DNA of 48,226 nt from Butyricicoccus_A sp963601915 (GCA_963601915.1 CAVCGL010000017.1:1-48226), one strand, 5' to 3'; shown: positions 8,026-17,354, counted from the first letter of the stretch. Numbers and translations are program-made. The notes: a model not told the origin generated them from the letters alone.

Positions 8026-9416
8026 TTGCGGCCTGCCTCGTAAGCGGCATACGATTTCATCATCGTCGCTGCTTCTGCACGCGTTGCTCCCTGCTTCGGG
8101 TTCAGTCTTACCGTGCCGTTATCCTTCGAGCCGTTGATGATGCCGTTCTGATTTGCCCACAGCATCGCTGTCTCTGCCCAATCCGAAACCGACGATGCAT
8201 CCACAAAGCCGTCCAGCGAGCCTTCTGTCACTTCCGGCGAACCGGCTGCTGCATACAGCATTTTTGCCAACTGCTCACGGGTTACTGCCGCATTCGGCGC
8301 ATAGGTCGTAGCAGAGGTACCTGCAACAATCTTGTTCTCATATGCCCAGCAAACGGCATTATAGTACCAATCGCCCTGTGCGACATCGGTAAACGGTGTC
8401 GCGCCGGTCACTGTCGGCTGTCCGTTCTTTGCATACAGGATCTGCGCGATCTGTGCACGGGTCAGGGTACCGTTCGGCTCAAATCGACCCGGAGCGGTGC
8501 CGTTCATGATGCCATTGTTGTACACATACTCTACCGCCGGTGCAAACCAATTGTTCGCACTGACATCACAGAACATCTCATCATAGGTCAGGGTATACGG
8601 TGTATTTTCGCTGAGTTTGTTGTAGCGATACAGCGTATAAGTACCTTCATACTGTGCATTTTGCAGATGGTCAAAGCAATCCTCATTGCCCTCGTCGCTA
8701 TACTGGAAACGCTGTTCGGTGAAGTTCAGTGCATCGCCCTCTGCATCACCGTTGTCCTGATATTGAATCTGCGACACGCGGTTCTGCTCGTCATAGGTGT
8801 ACGTCTGCCAGAACATCAGATGATCCTTGCCGTCAACCGTAGTATACGCCGTCTTTTTGGCGATATTGCCGGCACTGTTGTACTCATAACTAAATTTTTC
8901 AACATAGGTCGCCTTTTGACCATGCTCCGTAAAATTCAGCGTCTTTTGCGTGATGTTGTTGTGTGAGTCATAGGTATACAGATATTCATACACGGCATTG
9001 CCGCCGGATTCCTTTACCGTCGCAACCTCACGGGTAATGTTGCCGCTCTGGTCACGATCATAAGTATTGGTCTGTGTCAGGTTGTCTCCCTGATATTCAC
9101 TGATCTGTGCCAGCTGATTGTTGCTGTTGTAGGCATAGGCCTCCCATGCGGTCTGCTCGCCGTTGCTGTTATAGTCTACCGCCTTGACAATATTGCCGCG
9201 CGCATCGTTCCAATAGGTCGTGCTCTCCTGCTTCGCAGATGTTTTCATATCATAGGTTGTCGAATCAACCAGCACATACTCTGCGCTATGGCTCGGTCTG
9301 TGCGTCATATCATAACCGCCAGATCCGGCATCCTCTGCCAGTGCACCGGTGGTCAGTGCTGCTGCGCACAGCACGCCCGCCAGCACCACACTCGTCAATC
9401 GTTTTGTCCATGTCAT
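8022..9416 (-). CDS. SLH-domain surface protein with YD/RHS-like repeats
   Basis: Secreted protein of 464 aa. Residues 1-27 form a signal peptide (cleavage likely after ALA27). Residues about 55-250 are Tyr/Asn-rich repeats of the type Y(T/A)YD..NN(I/Q)...; such YD-like repeats form beta-rich surface modules. Three S-layer homology domains follow (about 283-335, 345-400, 405-460; for example FTDVAQGDWYYNAVCWAYE), which bind secondary cell wall polymer. GGAGGG lies 10 nt before the ATG. No catalytic motif is visible, so the role is probably structural or adhesive. It has its own strong promoter and no terminator before the MATE leader. Confidence 0.9.
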   Translation of the reverse strand: MTWTKRLTSVVLAGVLCAAALTTGALAEDAGSGGYDMTHRPSHSAEYVLVDSTTYDMKTSAKQESTTYWNDARGNIVKAVDYNSNGEQTAWEAYAYNSNNQLAQISEYQGDNLTQTNTYDRDQSGNITREVATVKESGGNAVYEYLYTYDSHNNITQKTLNFTEHGQKATYVEKFSYEYNSAGNIAKKTAYTTVDGKDHLMFWQTYTYDEQNRVSQIQYQDNGDAEGDALNFTEQRFQYSDEGNEDCFDHLQNAQYEGTYTLYRYNKLSENTPYTLTYDEMFCDVSANNWFAPAVEYVYNNGIMNGTAPGRFEPNGTLTRAQIAQILYAKNGQPTVTGATPFTDVAQGDWYYNAVCWAYENKIVAGTSATTYAPNAAVTREQLAKMLYAAAGSPEVTEGSLDGFVDASSVSDWAETAMLWANQNGIINGSKDNGTVRLNPKQGATRAEAATMMKSYAAYEAGRN

Positions 9417-9455
9417 ACGTTTGAGTCCCTCCTGTCACTTTTTGTGTATATTTTT

Positions 9456-9484
9456 ATTATACTACAAAACAGGATATTTTTCAA
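9456..9484 (-). promoter_or_regulatory. Promoter of the SLH/YD-repeat gene
   Basis: TTGAAA (9479-9484) and TATAAT (9456-9461) with optimal 17-bp spacing on the minus strand, about 40 bp before the start codon. Confidence 0.8.
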
Positions 9485-9540
9485 CAAAGCATGGATATTC
9501 CTCTTTCATTCGGCATAAAATAAGCAAAATTTGCAAATTT

Positions 9541-9849
9541 TTATTCTTTCTTTGCGTGATTTTGCTCATACTGATGCAGAGAGCCTTCTGTCATATGTGA
9601 CAGTGCCGCAATGCGCTCATTGACCATATCCCACAAGCACATCGGCAGATGATCGCGGTGTCCGCGGTGAATCGTCACGCATTCAAAGCAATTGCCGTGA
9701 TGGGGACAGGCTTCCTGACAGGGACAGTGATCGCCGTTCTCTCGTACCTGACGCAAAAATTCCATCTTCATCTCGTATGCTTCCTGTTTGAAGCCCTGCT
9801 GATCCAGTTCGTTCTGCTTGATTGCCAGTTCATTTCCATCAATTTTCAT
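9541..9849 (-). CDS. Small cysteine-rich hypothetical protein
   Basis: Protein of 102 aa. A central Cys/His cluster, CPCQEACPHHGNCFECVTIH then LPMC (about 42-71), contains seven Cys and several His, suggesting a zinc or Fe-S site. The N-terminal part looks helical. I recognise the C-x-C-x3-C-x2-HGxCxxCxxxH pattern from small uncharacterised clostridial proteins but not a function. It lies 41 nt downstream of the ferredoxin-like gene on the same strand without a terminator, so it is probably in the same Crp/Fnr-controlled operon. Confidence 0.65.
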   Translation of the reverse strand: MKIDGNELAIKQNELDQQGFKQEAYEMKMEFLRQVRENGDHCPCQEACPHHGNCFECVTIHRGHRDHLPMCLWDMVNERIAALSHMTEGSLHQYEQNHAKKE

Positions 9850-9890
9850 GTAAACCGACTCCTCTCTCTGCTCTTTTTGTTATCTTATCA

Positions 9891-10487
9891 TCACAGCAGT
9901 TTTCCGTCAATAGAAATGGTCTGGATGTGAACCGGAATCTGCTTGCCGCTCATGGCAACCGCTTTTTCCACCATAGCAGTCAGTCCGCCGCAGCACGGCA
10001 CTTCCATGCGCGTGACGGTAATCGAGCGAATGGTATTGAGCTGCAAAATCGCCGCGAGCTTGACGCTGTAGTCGATATTGTCCAGCTTCGGGCAGCCAAT
10101 TACTGTCACGCGGTTTTGAACAAACCGCTCATGAAAGCCTGGGTAGGCATACGCCGTGCAGTCCGCGGCAATGAGCAAATCACAGTCCTGAAAATACGGC
10201 GCATTGGGCGCGGCCAGCTTGATCTGTACCGGCCAATTTTGCAGCTTTCTCGCATCCATATGCGCTTTGACCGCCTGTTCATCATACGGCACGGTTTCCT
10301 TTTCGATAAAGGAAATGGCGCCGGTCGGGCAATTCGGCAGACAGTCTCCCAAGCCATCGCAGTAATCATCGCGCATCAGCTGTGCCTTGCCGTGTACCAA
10401 ACCAATGGCACCCTCATGACAGGCATCGACACACAGACCGCAGCCGTTACATTTTTCTCGATCAATTTCAATAATCCGTCGTTTCAT
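9891..10487 (-). CDS. 4Fe-4S binding (ferredoxin-like) protein
   Basis: Protein of 198 aa with an N-terminal bacterial ferredoxin domain: CNGCGLCVDACHEGAI binds one cluster. The second motif, CDGLGDCLPNCPTGAI, has Leu where the second Cys would be, a variation I associate with this family. The C-terminal part (about 90-198) has a conserved-looking Cys stretch (VIGCPKLD, MEVPCCGGL) and may hold a further redox or metal site. Such proteins sit next to Crp/Fnr regulators in anaerobes and are presumed redox partners. The upstream region has a class II type Crp/Fnr site. Likely first gene of a two-gene operon. Confidence 0.85.
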   Translation of the reverse strand: MKRRIIEIDREKCNGCGLCVDACHEGAIGLVHGKAQLMRDDYCDGLGDCLPNCPTGAISFIEKETVPYDEQAVKAHMDARKLQNWPVQIKLAAPNAPYFQDCDLLIAADCTAYAYPGFHERFVQNRVTVIGCPKLDNIDYSVKLAAILQLNTIRSITVTRMEVPCCGGLTAMVEKAVAMSGKQIPVHIQTISIDGKLL

Positions 10488-10543
10488 ATGGTTCTCCTTT
10501 TATTTGTATCCGTTGTTATCGGTTGCATTTCTTATTGAAACGT

Positions 10544-10586
10544 ATTATACTGCAAGCACAAGAAATTTTCCGTTGAATTTCCAACG
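10544..10586 (-). promoter_or_regulatory. Promoter with Crp/Fnr-type site at -41.5
   Basis: The -10 TATAAT on the minus strand (10544-10549) has no good -35 box. Instead an inverted repeat CGTTG-N6-CAACG (10571-10586) is centred at 10578.5, which is 41.5 bp upstream of the predicted start near 10537. This is the position of class II Crp/Fnr activator sites. The same site lies about 15 bp upstream of the regulator's own ATG, so it could also repress that gene. Confidence 0.65.
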
Positions 10587-10601
10587 AAGAAAGGCGATTT
10601 T

Positions 10602-11276
10602 ATGCATACATTTTCTTCCATTTTAGCAGACTGCTGGCTGTTCCGCGGTCTTGCTCCACAAGAGATCTCCGCCGTGCTCGGCTGTATCTCTGCCAACCGG
10701 CAAAGCTATCCCAAACACAGCTTTGTCTTTCGCGCAGGCGAGCCGGTCACGCGGGCAGGCATCGTTCTGCGCGGCGAGCTGCACATTGTCCGCGAGGACT
10801 TTTGGGGCAATCAAACCATTCAGGCCATTTGCCGTCCATCCGATCTGTTCGGCGAGGTCTTTGCCTGTCTGCCCGACCATACGGCGGATGTCTCGGTTCT
10901 CGCCAAACAGGACTCGGAGGTCTTGTATCTGGACATGCAGCACCTGCTGACCGCTTGCTCCAACAGCTGTGCCTTTCACAATCGACTCATTCACAACTAT
11001 GTCACGGTGCTGGCGCAGAAAAATCGGGTGCTCAGTCAAAAGATCCGGCACTGTACCCAGCGCACGATCCGCGGAAAAGTGCTGTCTTATTTATCTGAAC
11101 AAGCGGTTTTGAGCGGCTGCACAACCTTTCGCATCCCGTTTAATCGGCAGCAGCTCGCCGATTATCTATCTGTTGACCGCAGTGCCTTATCTGCCGAACT
11201 GAGCCGCCTGCAAGCCGAAGGCAAGCTGCTCTTTCATCGCAACCAGTTCACCCTGCTCGCCTCTGCGGAAGTATAG
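10602..11276 (+). CDS. Crp/Fnr family transcriptional regulator
   Basis: Regulator of 224 aa. The cyclic-nucleotide-binding fold spans about 10-125 (FRAGEPVTRAGIVLRGELHI; DLFGEVFACL) but lacks the Arg/Ser phosphate pocket of true cAMP receptors. A winged helix follows (about 150-218) with recognition helix LADYLSVDRSALSAELSRL. There is no N-terminal Fnr Cys set, so the effector is likely nitrosative, haem or redox-related and cannot be stated. AAAGGCG sits 6 nt upstream of the ATG. It is divergent from the ferredoxin-like operon, which it probably activates. Confidence 0.9.
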   Translation: MHTFSSILADCWLFRGLAPQEISAVLGCISANRQSYPKHSFVFRAGEPVTRAGIVLRGELHIVREDFWGNQTIQAICRPSDLFGEVFACLPDHTADVSVLAKQDSEVLYLDMQHLLTACSNSCAFHNRLIHNYVTVLAQKNRVLSQKIRHCTQRTIRGKVLSYLSEQAVLSGCTTFRIPFNRQQLADYLSVDRSALSAELSRLQAEGKLLFHRNQFTLLASAEV

Positions 11277-11280
11277 GGAA

Positions 11281-11970
11281 AACTAAGCCTTCCTCTCTGA
11301 GGAAGGTGGCGCGGCGCAAACCGTGACGGAAGGAGCAGCGCGCAAGCAAGTCTGTATCACAGTCCTCCTGATTTATCAGGTGTACAGTTCGCACCGGCTT
11401 CTCGGCTCTCCCTCTGGGAGAGCTGGTATTTGCGAAGCAAATGACTGAGAGGGCAGCGCGAGAACAAGTCCGTCTTAGCGTAAATCTGATGCGTATTTTG
11501 CCAATCTGACAAACTCCCTCAGTCTTGCCGCGAGGCGGCAAGACAGCTCCCTCACGAGGGAGCCTGCCCTCTTTGTCGCTCCGCGACATCTCTCCCAGAG
11601 GGAGAGACAAGTTAAATCGTACGAGACAAACGCCTTCCTCTCTGAGGAAGGTGGCACGGCGCAAGCCGTGACGGAAGGAGCAGCGCGCAAGCAAGTCTGC
11701 ATCACAGTCCCCCTGATTTATCAGGTGTGCAGTTCGCACCGGCTTCTCGGCTCTCCCTTTGGGAGAGCTGGCATTTGCAAAGCAAATGACTGAGAGGGCA
11801 GCACAAGAATAAGTCCGTCTTAGCGTAAATCTGATGCGTATTTTGCCAATCTGACAAACTCCCTCAGTCTTGCCGCGAGGCGGCAAGCCAGCTCCCTCAC
11901 GAGGGAGCCTGCCCTCTCTGTCGCTTCGCGACATCTCTCCCAAAGGGAGAGACGAGTTTGGTTTGTGCGT
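11281..11970. repeat. Palindrome-rich intergenic repeat array, locus 3
   Basis: Two tandem units start at 11287 and 11632 (period 345 bp), in inverted orientation relative to locus 1. Each contains CCTTCCTCTCTGAGGAAGG, the TCACGG/CCGTGA segment, CTCTCCC-GGGAGAG, CATTTGC-GCAAATG, TTGCCGCGAGGCGGCAA, CTCCCTCACGAGGGAG and TGTCGC-GCGACA. The two units differ by scattered changes, several of them inside hairpins. The 750-bp stretch between the regulator and ftsH holds only this array and a terminator; ORFs across it translate the repeat. Confidence 0.9.
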
Positions 11971-11981
11971 AAACGCAAAAC

Positions 11982-12026
11982 AAAAGCACTAGTTCCGGAA
12001 AAAATTTCCGGTTCTAGTGCTTTTTT
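11982..12026 (-). terminator. Terminator of the gdpP-ftsH operon
   Basis: Long stem AAAAGCACTAG-CCGGAA / TTCCGG-CTAGTGCTTTT, 16 bp after the ftsH stop codon and flanked by T-rich sequence on both strands, so it can act in both directions. Confidence 0.85.
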
Positions 12027-12041
12027 CTGTTTATTTGCGGG

Positions 12042-14108
12042 TTATTCGCCCTCGTCCTCCGGTTCAGAAGGTTTTTCGTCCTTCTTATCGTCTACAAACA
12101 GCTTTTTTGCTGCTTCTTCCAGAGACACGGTCTCATCGGCAGACTGCGGTTCATCCATCGGCTGGAATTCCTTAGTTGCCTCTGCATCCGATGCATCAGG
12201 CTGCTGCTCTTCGTCCTGCTTTGCCGTATTGGCAGCGCCGGACTCGATATGGAATACCTGTGCGCCCTTTTCATGATCCGGCACGGTCTCGCCATTGAAC
12301 ATCTTTTCAAAGGCATCTCCGTCCATCGTCTCATTGCGAATCAGATACTCTCCCACGGCAGACAGCTGATCCATATGTTCCTTGAGAATGTCCTCGCACT
12401 TGGCATACGCTTCGAGAATGATGCGGCGAATCTCTTCGTCAATCTTCGCTGCGACATTTTCAGAAATTGCATCGGTCTCTACCATATCACGGCCGAGGAA
12501 AATTTCCTGCTGACCGCTGCTGTAGTTGATCGGGCCGATGAGATCGCTCATGCCGTACTTGGTAACCATGCTCTTTGCCACAGAAGTTGCTCGCTCAATA
12601 TCGTTAGAAGCGCCGGTGGAAATATCATCCATCGTCAGCTTTTCTGCGACACGGCCGCCGAGCAGAACAACCAAATCGTCCAGCATCTCATTCTTAGATG
12701 CATAGAACTTTTCTTCCTGCGGCAGGCTCATGGTAAAGCCGCCTGCGCGGCCGCGCGGAATAATCGAAATCGTATGAACCGGATCCTGCGTCGGCAGGCA
12801 GCGCGTTGCAATCGCATGGCCTGCTTCGTGATAAGCAGTCAGGCGCTTTTCGCGGTCTGTCATGACGCGGGACTTCTTTTCCGTGCCCATAATTACCTTG
12901 AGGAAGGAGTCCTCAATGTCTTCCATGCTAATCAGGCGCTTGTTGCGGCGAGCCGCCAGCAGAGCTGCCTCATTGAGCAGGTTTTCCAAATCTGCACCGG
13001 TGAAGCCAGCGGTAGATTTTACAATCGAATCAAAGCGAACATCCGGATCAAACTGCTTGCCGCGGGCATGTACCTTGAGGATGTCCTCACGGCCCTTCAT
13101 ATCCGGTGCGCCGACATAGACCTGACGATCAAAGCGTCCCGGACGCAGCAGAGCCGGATCCAGAATATCCTGACGGTTTGTCGCCGCAATGACGATAACG
13201 CCTTCATTTGCGCCAAAGCCGTCCATCTCAACCAGCAGCTGGTTGAGCGTTTGCTCGCGCTCGTCGTGTCCGCCGCCGAGACCTGCGCCTCTGTGACGGC
13301 CAACGGCGTCGATCTCATCAATAAAGACGATAGCCGGAGACTTTTTCTTTGCCTCGCCGAACAAATCGCGCACGCGCGATGCGCCGACACCGACATACAG
13401 CTCGACGAAGTCAGAGCCGGAAATGGACAGGAACGGAACGCCTGCTTCGCCGGCAACGGCACGTGCCAGCAGGGTTTTACCGGTTCCCGGAGGGCCTACC
13501 AGCAGAACGCCCTTCGGAATTCGCGCGCCAATCTGCGTAAATTTCTGCGGATTCTTGAGGAATTCAACAATTTCCTCCAGCTCCGCCTTTTCTTCATCCG
13601 CACCCGCGACATCCTGGAATGTCACATGGCGTTTGTCATCCTCTGCATTCTTGATGCGCGCCTTGCCAAACTGCATGGCACCGCGGCCGCCGCCATCCGT
13701 GCGGCTGAACATAAAGTACCAGAACAGGCCAAAAATGACGAGCATAATGACATACGGGATGGCACTTGCCCACCAAGGTACCTCGGTCTTTGTCCAGTTA
13801 TAGCTCTTGATGACGCCATCCTTCTTTTCCTGACGGATGGTGTCTCCCAAATCATTGAAAAACAGCTCCACGCTCGGCAGCTCATAGGTCATGGTCTTGC
13901 CGTCTTTCAGCGTTGCCTCCAACGAGCTGTCTTTGATGACAAATTCCGTAACCTGCTTGTTCTCGAACGCCTCCACAACCTGCGAATAGGTCACCGTTGT
14001 GTTGTCGTTCTGCTGAAGCAGAACAGAAACTGTAATCACGAGAAGGACGATAATAATGGCATAAAATCCAAACCCTCTCATCTTGTTGTTATTGCTTTTG
14101 TTATCCAA
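12042..14108 (-). CDS. ftsH: ATP-dependent zinc metalloprotease FtsH
   Basis: Membrane-anchored AAA+ protease of 688 aa that degrades misfolded membrane and regulatory proteins. Two transmembrane helices (about 11-31 and 112-134) flank an extracytoplasmic domain. The AAA module has Walker A GPPGTGKT (205-212), Walker B VFIDEID (261-267) and the second region of homology around RPGRFDRQV. The zinc site is HEAGH (427-431). The Glu/Asp-rich C-terminal tail (about 625-688) is longer than in E. coli FtsH. The start is TTG at 14108 with GGAG 12 nt upstream, which is rather far; ATG at codon 10 is an alternative without a ribosome site. Last gene of the operon. Confidence 0.97.
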   Translation of the reverse strand: MDNKSNNNKMRGFGFYAIIIVLLVITVSVLLQQNDNTTVTYSQVVEAFENKQVTEFVIKDSSLEATLKDGKTMTYELPSVELFFNDLGDTIRQEKKDGVIKSYNWTKTEVPWWASAIPYVIMLVIFGLFWYFMFSRTDGGGRGAMQFGKARIKNAEDDKRHVTFQDVAGADEEKAELEEIVEFLKNPQKFTQIGARIPKGVLLVGPPGTGKTLLARAVAGEAGVPFLSISGSDFVELYVGVGASRVRDLFGEAKKKSPAIVFIDEIDAVGRHRGAGLGGGHDEREQTLNQLLVEMDGFGANEGVIVIAATNRQDILDPALLRPGRFDRQVYVGAPDMKGREDILKVHARGKQFDPDVRFDSIVKSTAGFTGADLENLLNEAALLAARRNKRLISMEDIEDSFLKVIMGTEKKSRVMTDREKRLTAYHEAGHAIATRCLPTQDPVHTISIIPRGRAGGFTMSLPQEEKFYASKNEMLDDLVVLLGGRVAEKLTMDDISTGASNDIERATSVAKSMVTKYGMSDLIGPINYSSGQQEIFLGRDMVETDAISENVAAKIDEEIRRIILEAYAKCEDILKEHMDQLSAVGEYLIRNETMDGDAFEKMFNGETVPDHEKGAQVFHIESGAANTAKQDEEQQPDASDAEATKEFQPMDEPQSADETVSLEEAAKKLFVDDKKDEKPSEPEDEGE

Positions 14109-14146
14109 GCGTATATGTCACTCCTTTCCGTAAAACGGAAATGTTA

Positions 14147-14686
14147 TTACCCTTCATATACCGACGGCTTGAGAACGCCGACATACGGCAGGTTGCGGTA
14201 TCTCTGGTCATAGTCCAGACCATAGCCGACGATAAATGCATCCGGAACCGTGAAGCCCTTATAGGCAACCTCTACCGGTACAACGCGGCGTTCCGGCTTA
14301 TCCAAGAAGGTGCACAGGGCGATAGAAGCCGCGCCACGTGCCTTCAGTGTCTTCATCAGATAGCTCAGCGTGCGTCCGCTGTCGAGAATGTCCTCGACGA
14401 TAATCAGGTGGCGGCCCTCAATGCTGACGTCAAAGTCCTTGGTGATCTTTACTTCGCCGGAAGACGTTGTGCCGCTGCCATAGCTGGAAACCGACATAAA
14501 ATCGACGGTACACGGCACATCAATGGCACGAACCAAATCTGCCATAAAGACAAATGAACCGCGCAGTACGCTGACAATCAGCGGATTCTTATCGGCATAA
14601 TCCTTGGCAATCTGTGCGCCCAGCTCCTTTACCTTTGCTGCAATCTCTTCCTCGGAAAGAAGAACCTTTTCGATGTCCTGCTTCAT
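14147..14686 (-). CDS. hpt: Hypoxanthine phosphoribosyltransferase
   Basis: Purine salvage enzyme that joins hypoxanthine or guanine to PRPP, 179 aa, cytoplasmic. The PRPP loop VEDILDSGRTL and the base-binding end (VPDAFIVGYGLDYDQRYRNLPYVG) are complete. The start at 14686 has GGAG 9 nt upstream; an ATG two codons earlier (14692) is only 3 nt from that site. It lies between tilS and ftsH, the usual Firmicutes order. Confidence 0.95.
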   Translation of the reverse strand: MKQDIEKVLLSEEEIAAKVKELGAQIAKDYADKNPLIVSVLRGSFVFMADLVRAIDVPCTVDFMSVSSYGSGTTSSGEVKITKDFDVSIEGRHLIIVEDILDSGRTLSYLMKTLKARGAASIALCTFLDKPERRVVPVEVAYKGFTVPDAFIVGYGLDYDQRYRNLPYVGVLKPSVYEG

Positions 14687-14719
14687 ACTCATTATCTCCT
14701 TTTTATTTTGCTGCTTTTT

Positions 14720-15997
14720 TTATCTTTTCCAAACGGCAAAAAATCCGCTTTGACCACAAAATTGTGCATCGGTTCCAATTCCTACCGCCGCGACAACGCT
14801 GTCGCCGCTGCACAAAATCGGCAAACCGTCTCGCTCATCCGGCTCGATGCCGCGTTCCGCATACAGCCGCTTGAGCGATCTCATACCGCGTGCGCCGGGC
14901 AGCTGCATCCGATCCGATGCCCGCCATGTGCGCACGGTCAAGTTGGACATATTGATTGTATCATATGCAATCGGATAATACTTGAACGAACTGTGAATAT
15001 CCGATATTTTTCTCACGACGGATACGGTATATGCGCCGTATTCTATCGTTTGATTTGGTTTGATGTGTACCGGCTCGCGGCGCGGTGTCTCCGGCACAAT
15101 GGACAGCATTCCCCGCTTGTTTACCGCGCGAAATTGTCCCGGCAGGCTGACGGTGCCGCGCGGCTTCTGCGCCAGCGCGCAAACCGCGCTGATATGCCTG
15201 CGCGTAATTTCGCCCATCGGAACGCCCGCCTGTTCCAGCATATCCCGCACGCGCCGTGCCCGCAATACATCGGGCAGCTGTGCCAGCGGCAGCTGGGTCT
15301 GACGCGCCTGTGCATCCAGATAGGCGTTGTCCTGTCGGACAAGCTGTGCCGCCTCCAGACCATGGCGCGCGGCATTTGGCTCAATGTCTCGCAGTGCCGG
15401 AATAACATGATGCCGAATTTTGTTTCTCGTGCAGCTGTCATCCAGATTGGTCGCATCCGTGCACCAATTCTGCCCGCGTTCGATTAAAAATCGCTCAACC
15501 TGCTGCCGTTCCACGGCGATCAGCGGGCGGACGATGTTGCCGCGCACCGGCGGAATCCCCGCCAGACCGGCACTGCCCGTGCCGCGAATCAGATGAAACA
15601 GCATGGTCTCCAAATTGTCATCTGCGGTATGCGCCGTCGCTAAATACGGTGCGTGCAGCCGCTCGGCACACCGCGCGAAAAAATCATAGCGAATTTCCCG
15701 CGCCGCGGTCTCTGCGGACAGCTTGCGTCTTTCCGCTTCGGCAAACACATCGCACCGTTCGGACACGAACGGAATGTCATGCGCTGCGCAAAGTCGGCGG
15801 CAAAATGCCTCGTCGGCATCCGCCTGTGCCCCGCGCATCCCGTGATTGAGATGGCAGGCGCAGACCTGATAGCCCAGCTCCTGTAGGCACAGCACCAAGC
15901 TGACGGAATCTGCGCCGCCGGAAAGTCCGCACAGCACGCGCGCGCCGTCCGGCAGCATGTGATATTGTTTGATCGTATGACGTACCAGCTGTTTCAT
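14720..15997 (-). CDS. tilS: tRNA(Ile)-lysidine synthase TilS
   Basis: Converts the wobble C of tRNA-Ile(CAU) to lysidine, an essential step for reading AUA codons. The 425-aa protein has the PP-loop SGGADS (26-31), the HLNHGMRG and TAHTADDNLETMLF motifs of the N-type ATPase domain, and C-terminal TilS substrate-binding domains (about 250-425). The ATG overlaps the dnaB stop codon in ATGA, so the two are translationally coupled. Confidence 0.95.
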   Translation of the reverse strand: MKQLVRHTIKQYHMLPDGARVLCGLSGGADSVSLVLCLQELGYQVCACHLNHGMRGAQADADEAFCRRLCAAHDIPFVSERCDVFAEAERRKLSAETAAREIRYDFFARCAERLHAPYLATAHTADDNLETMLFHLIRGTGSAGLAGIPPVRGNIVRPLIAVERQQVERFLIERGQNWCTDATNLDDSCTRNKIRHHVIPALRDIEPNAARHGLEAAQLVRQDNAYLDAQARQTQLPLAQLPDVLRARRVRDMLEQAGVPMGEITRRHISAVCALAQKPRGTVSLPGQFRAVNKRGMLSIVPETPRREPVHIKPNQTIEYGAYTVSVVRKISDIHSSFKYYPIAYDTINMSNLTVRTWRASDRMQLPGARGMRSLKRLYAERGIEPDERDGLPILCSGDSVVAAVGIGTDAQFCGQSGFFAVWKR

Positions 15998-17328
15998 TCG
16001 TGTCTTCGATCCTGATTATAAAACGTGGTGTACTGGCCGATCCACTGCAAAAAGACAGAGCCGGTCGCACCGTGTCGGTTTTTGGCAATGATGACTTCGG
16101 CGTTGTTTTTCTCTTCGCTCTCATCATCATAGTAATCATCGCGGTAAATAAACAGAACAATGTCTGCATCCTGCTCAATCGCGCCGGATTCGCGCAAATC
16201 CGACAGCATCGGCCGCTTATCCTCTCGCTTTTCCACCGCACGCGACAGCTGCGACAGACAAACAACCGGAACATTGAGCTCCTTCGCCATAATCTTCATC
16301 GCACGCGAGATTTCACCGATTTCATTGACGCGGCTCTCATTGCGCTTGCCCGACTGCATCAGCTGCAAATAGTCGATACAAATCAGACCGAGATTGTCGC
16401 CCAAGCGGCGGCATTTCGCCTTGATTTCCGCCACGGTGATCGCCGGATTGTCATCGACGTAAATGTGCGTCTTTGCCAGCACATTGGCAGCGCGCGCCAT
16501 TTTCGTCCAGTCCTCCGGATCCAGATCGCCGGTCTTGAGCTTTTGCGAGTCAATGACAGCCTCCTGCGACAGCAGACGGGATGCCAACTGATCCTTGCTC
16601 ATTTCGAGCTGAAACAGCACAACATCTTTGTCCGTGTGCTTCGCCGCATACAGCGCGACATTGAGCGCAAAGGCGGTCTTGCCCATGCCCGGACGGGCGG
16701 CAATCAAAATCAAGTCGGATTTATTGAGACCCGTCAACCGTCTGTCCAAATCATGGAAGCCGGTCGGCAGACCCGGCAGGCCGTTTTCGCTCTGTGACAG
16801 CTCATCCAGCCGATTGTATACGTCCATAATGACGCTTTTAATCGGAGACAGACCCTGCACTTCGCGTCCATGCCGGACGGCGTAAATTTTTTGCTCCGCC
16901 GCTTCCGCGATGTCGCTCGCTTCACCGGCGCCTTCATATGCCATCGCCTGAATATCTGCGCCCGCCGCGGCGACTTCGCGCAGCATACTCTTATCTCGAA
17001 TGATATGGGCATACTCCCGCACACCGGCAGCCGTCGGCGTGACATCCATGAGCTGTGCCAGATACGCTCTGCCGCCCGAGTCATCATACAGGCCGTTCAT
17101 CTTCAGCTCATTGAGCACCGTCACGGCATCAATGCGGACGGAATCTGTAAACATCGAGAAAATGGTCTCAAAAATGTGACGATTTTCCTCTGCATAGAAG
17201 TCCTCCGGCCGCAGCAGCTCAATGACCTCCGGAATACACGATGGGTCGATCAGCATAGAGCCAATGACCGCTTGTTCCGCTTCCACCGCCTGCGGCAGCT
17301 GCCGCGACAGCAGTTCATCCATCGCCAT
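15994..17328 (-). CDS. dnaB: Replicative DNA helicase DnaB
   Basis: Hexameric 5'-3' helicase of the replication fork, 444 aa. The N-terminal DnaB domain (about 10-115; MLIDPSCIPEVIELLRPEDFY) is followed by the RecA-like ATPase with Walker A ARPGMGKTAFALN, the H1a LEMSKDQLASR segment, and ICIDYLQLMQ as Walker B. The C-terminus contains the DnaB-type KNRHGATGSVFLQW segment. No intein is present. GGAG lies upstream of the ATG (AAAGGAGCGAACAAGC). It overlaps tilS by 4 nt. Confidence 0.96.
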   Translation of the reverse strand: MAMDELLSRQLPQAVEAEQAVIGSMLIDPSCIPEVIELLRPEDFYAEENRHIFETIFSMFTDSVRIDAVTVLNELKMNGLYDDSGGRAYLAQLMDVTPTAAGVREYAHIIRDKSMLREVAAAGADIQAMAYEGAGEASDIAEAAEQKIYAVRHGREVQGLSPIKSVIMDVYNRLDELSQSENGLPGLPTGFHDLDRRLTGLNKSDLILIAARPGMGKTAFALNVALYAAKHTDKDVVLFQLEMSKDQLASRLLSQEAVIDSQKLKTGDLDPEDWTKMARAANVLAKTHIYVDDNPAITVAEIKAKCRRLGDNLGLICIDYLQLMQSGKRNESRVNEIGEISRAMKIMAKELNVPVVCLSQLSRAVEKREDKRPMLSDLRESGAIEQDADIVLFIYRDDYYDDESEEKNNAEVIIAKNRHGATGSVFLQWIGQYTTFYNQDRRHE

Positions 17329-17354
17329 GCTTGTTCGCTCCTTTCGTGAAAGAT

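Noticed and set aside
11248..11943. Minus-strand 231-codon ORF across repeat locus 3
   Set aside because: It translates the palindromic repeats; the peptide is itself a repeat of the same segments and lacks a ribosome site.
12249..14213. 654-codon frame opposite ftsH
   Set aside because: Antisense shadow of a well-recognised gene.
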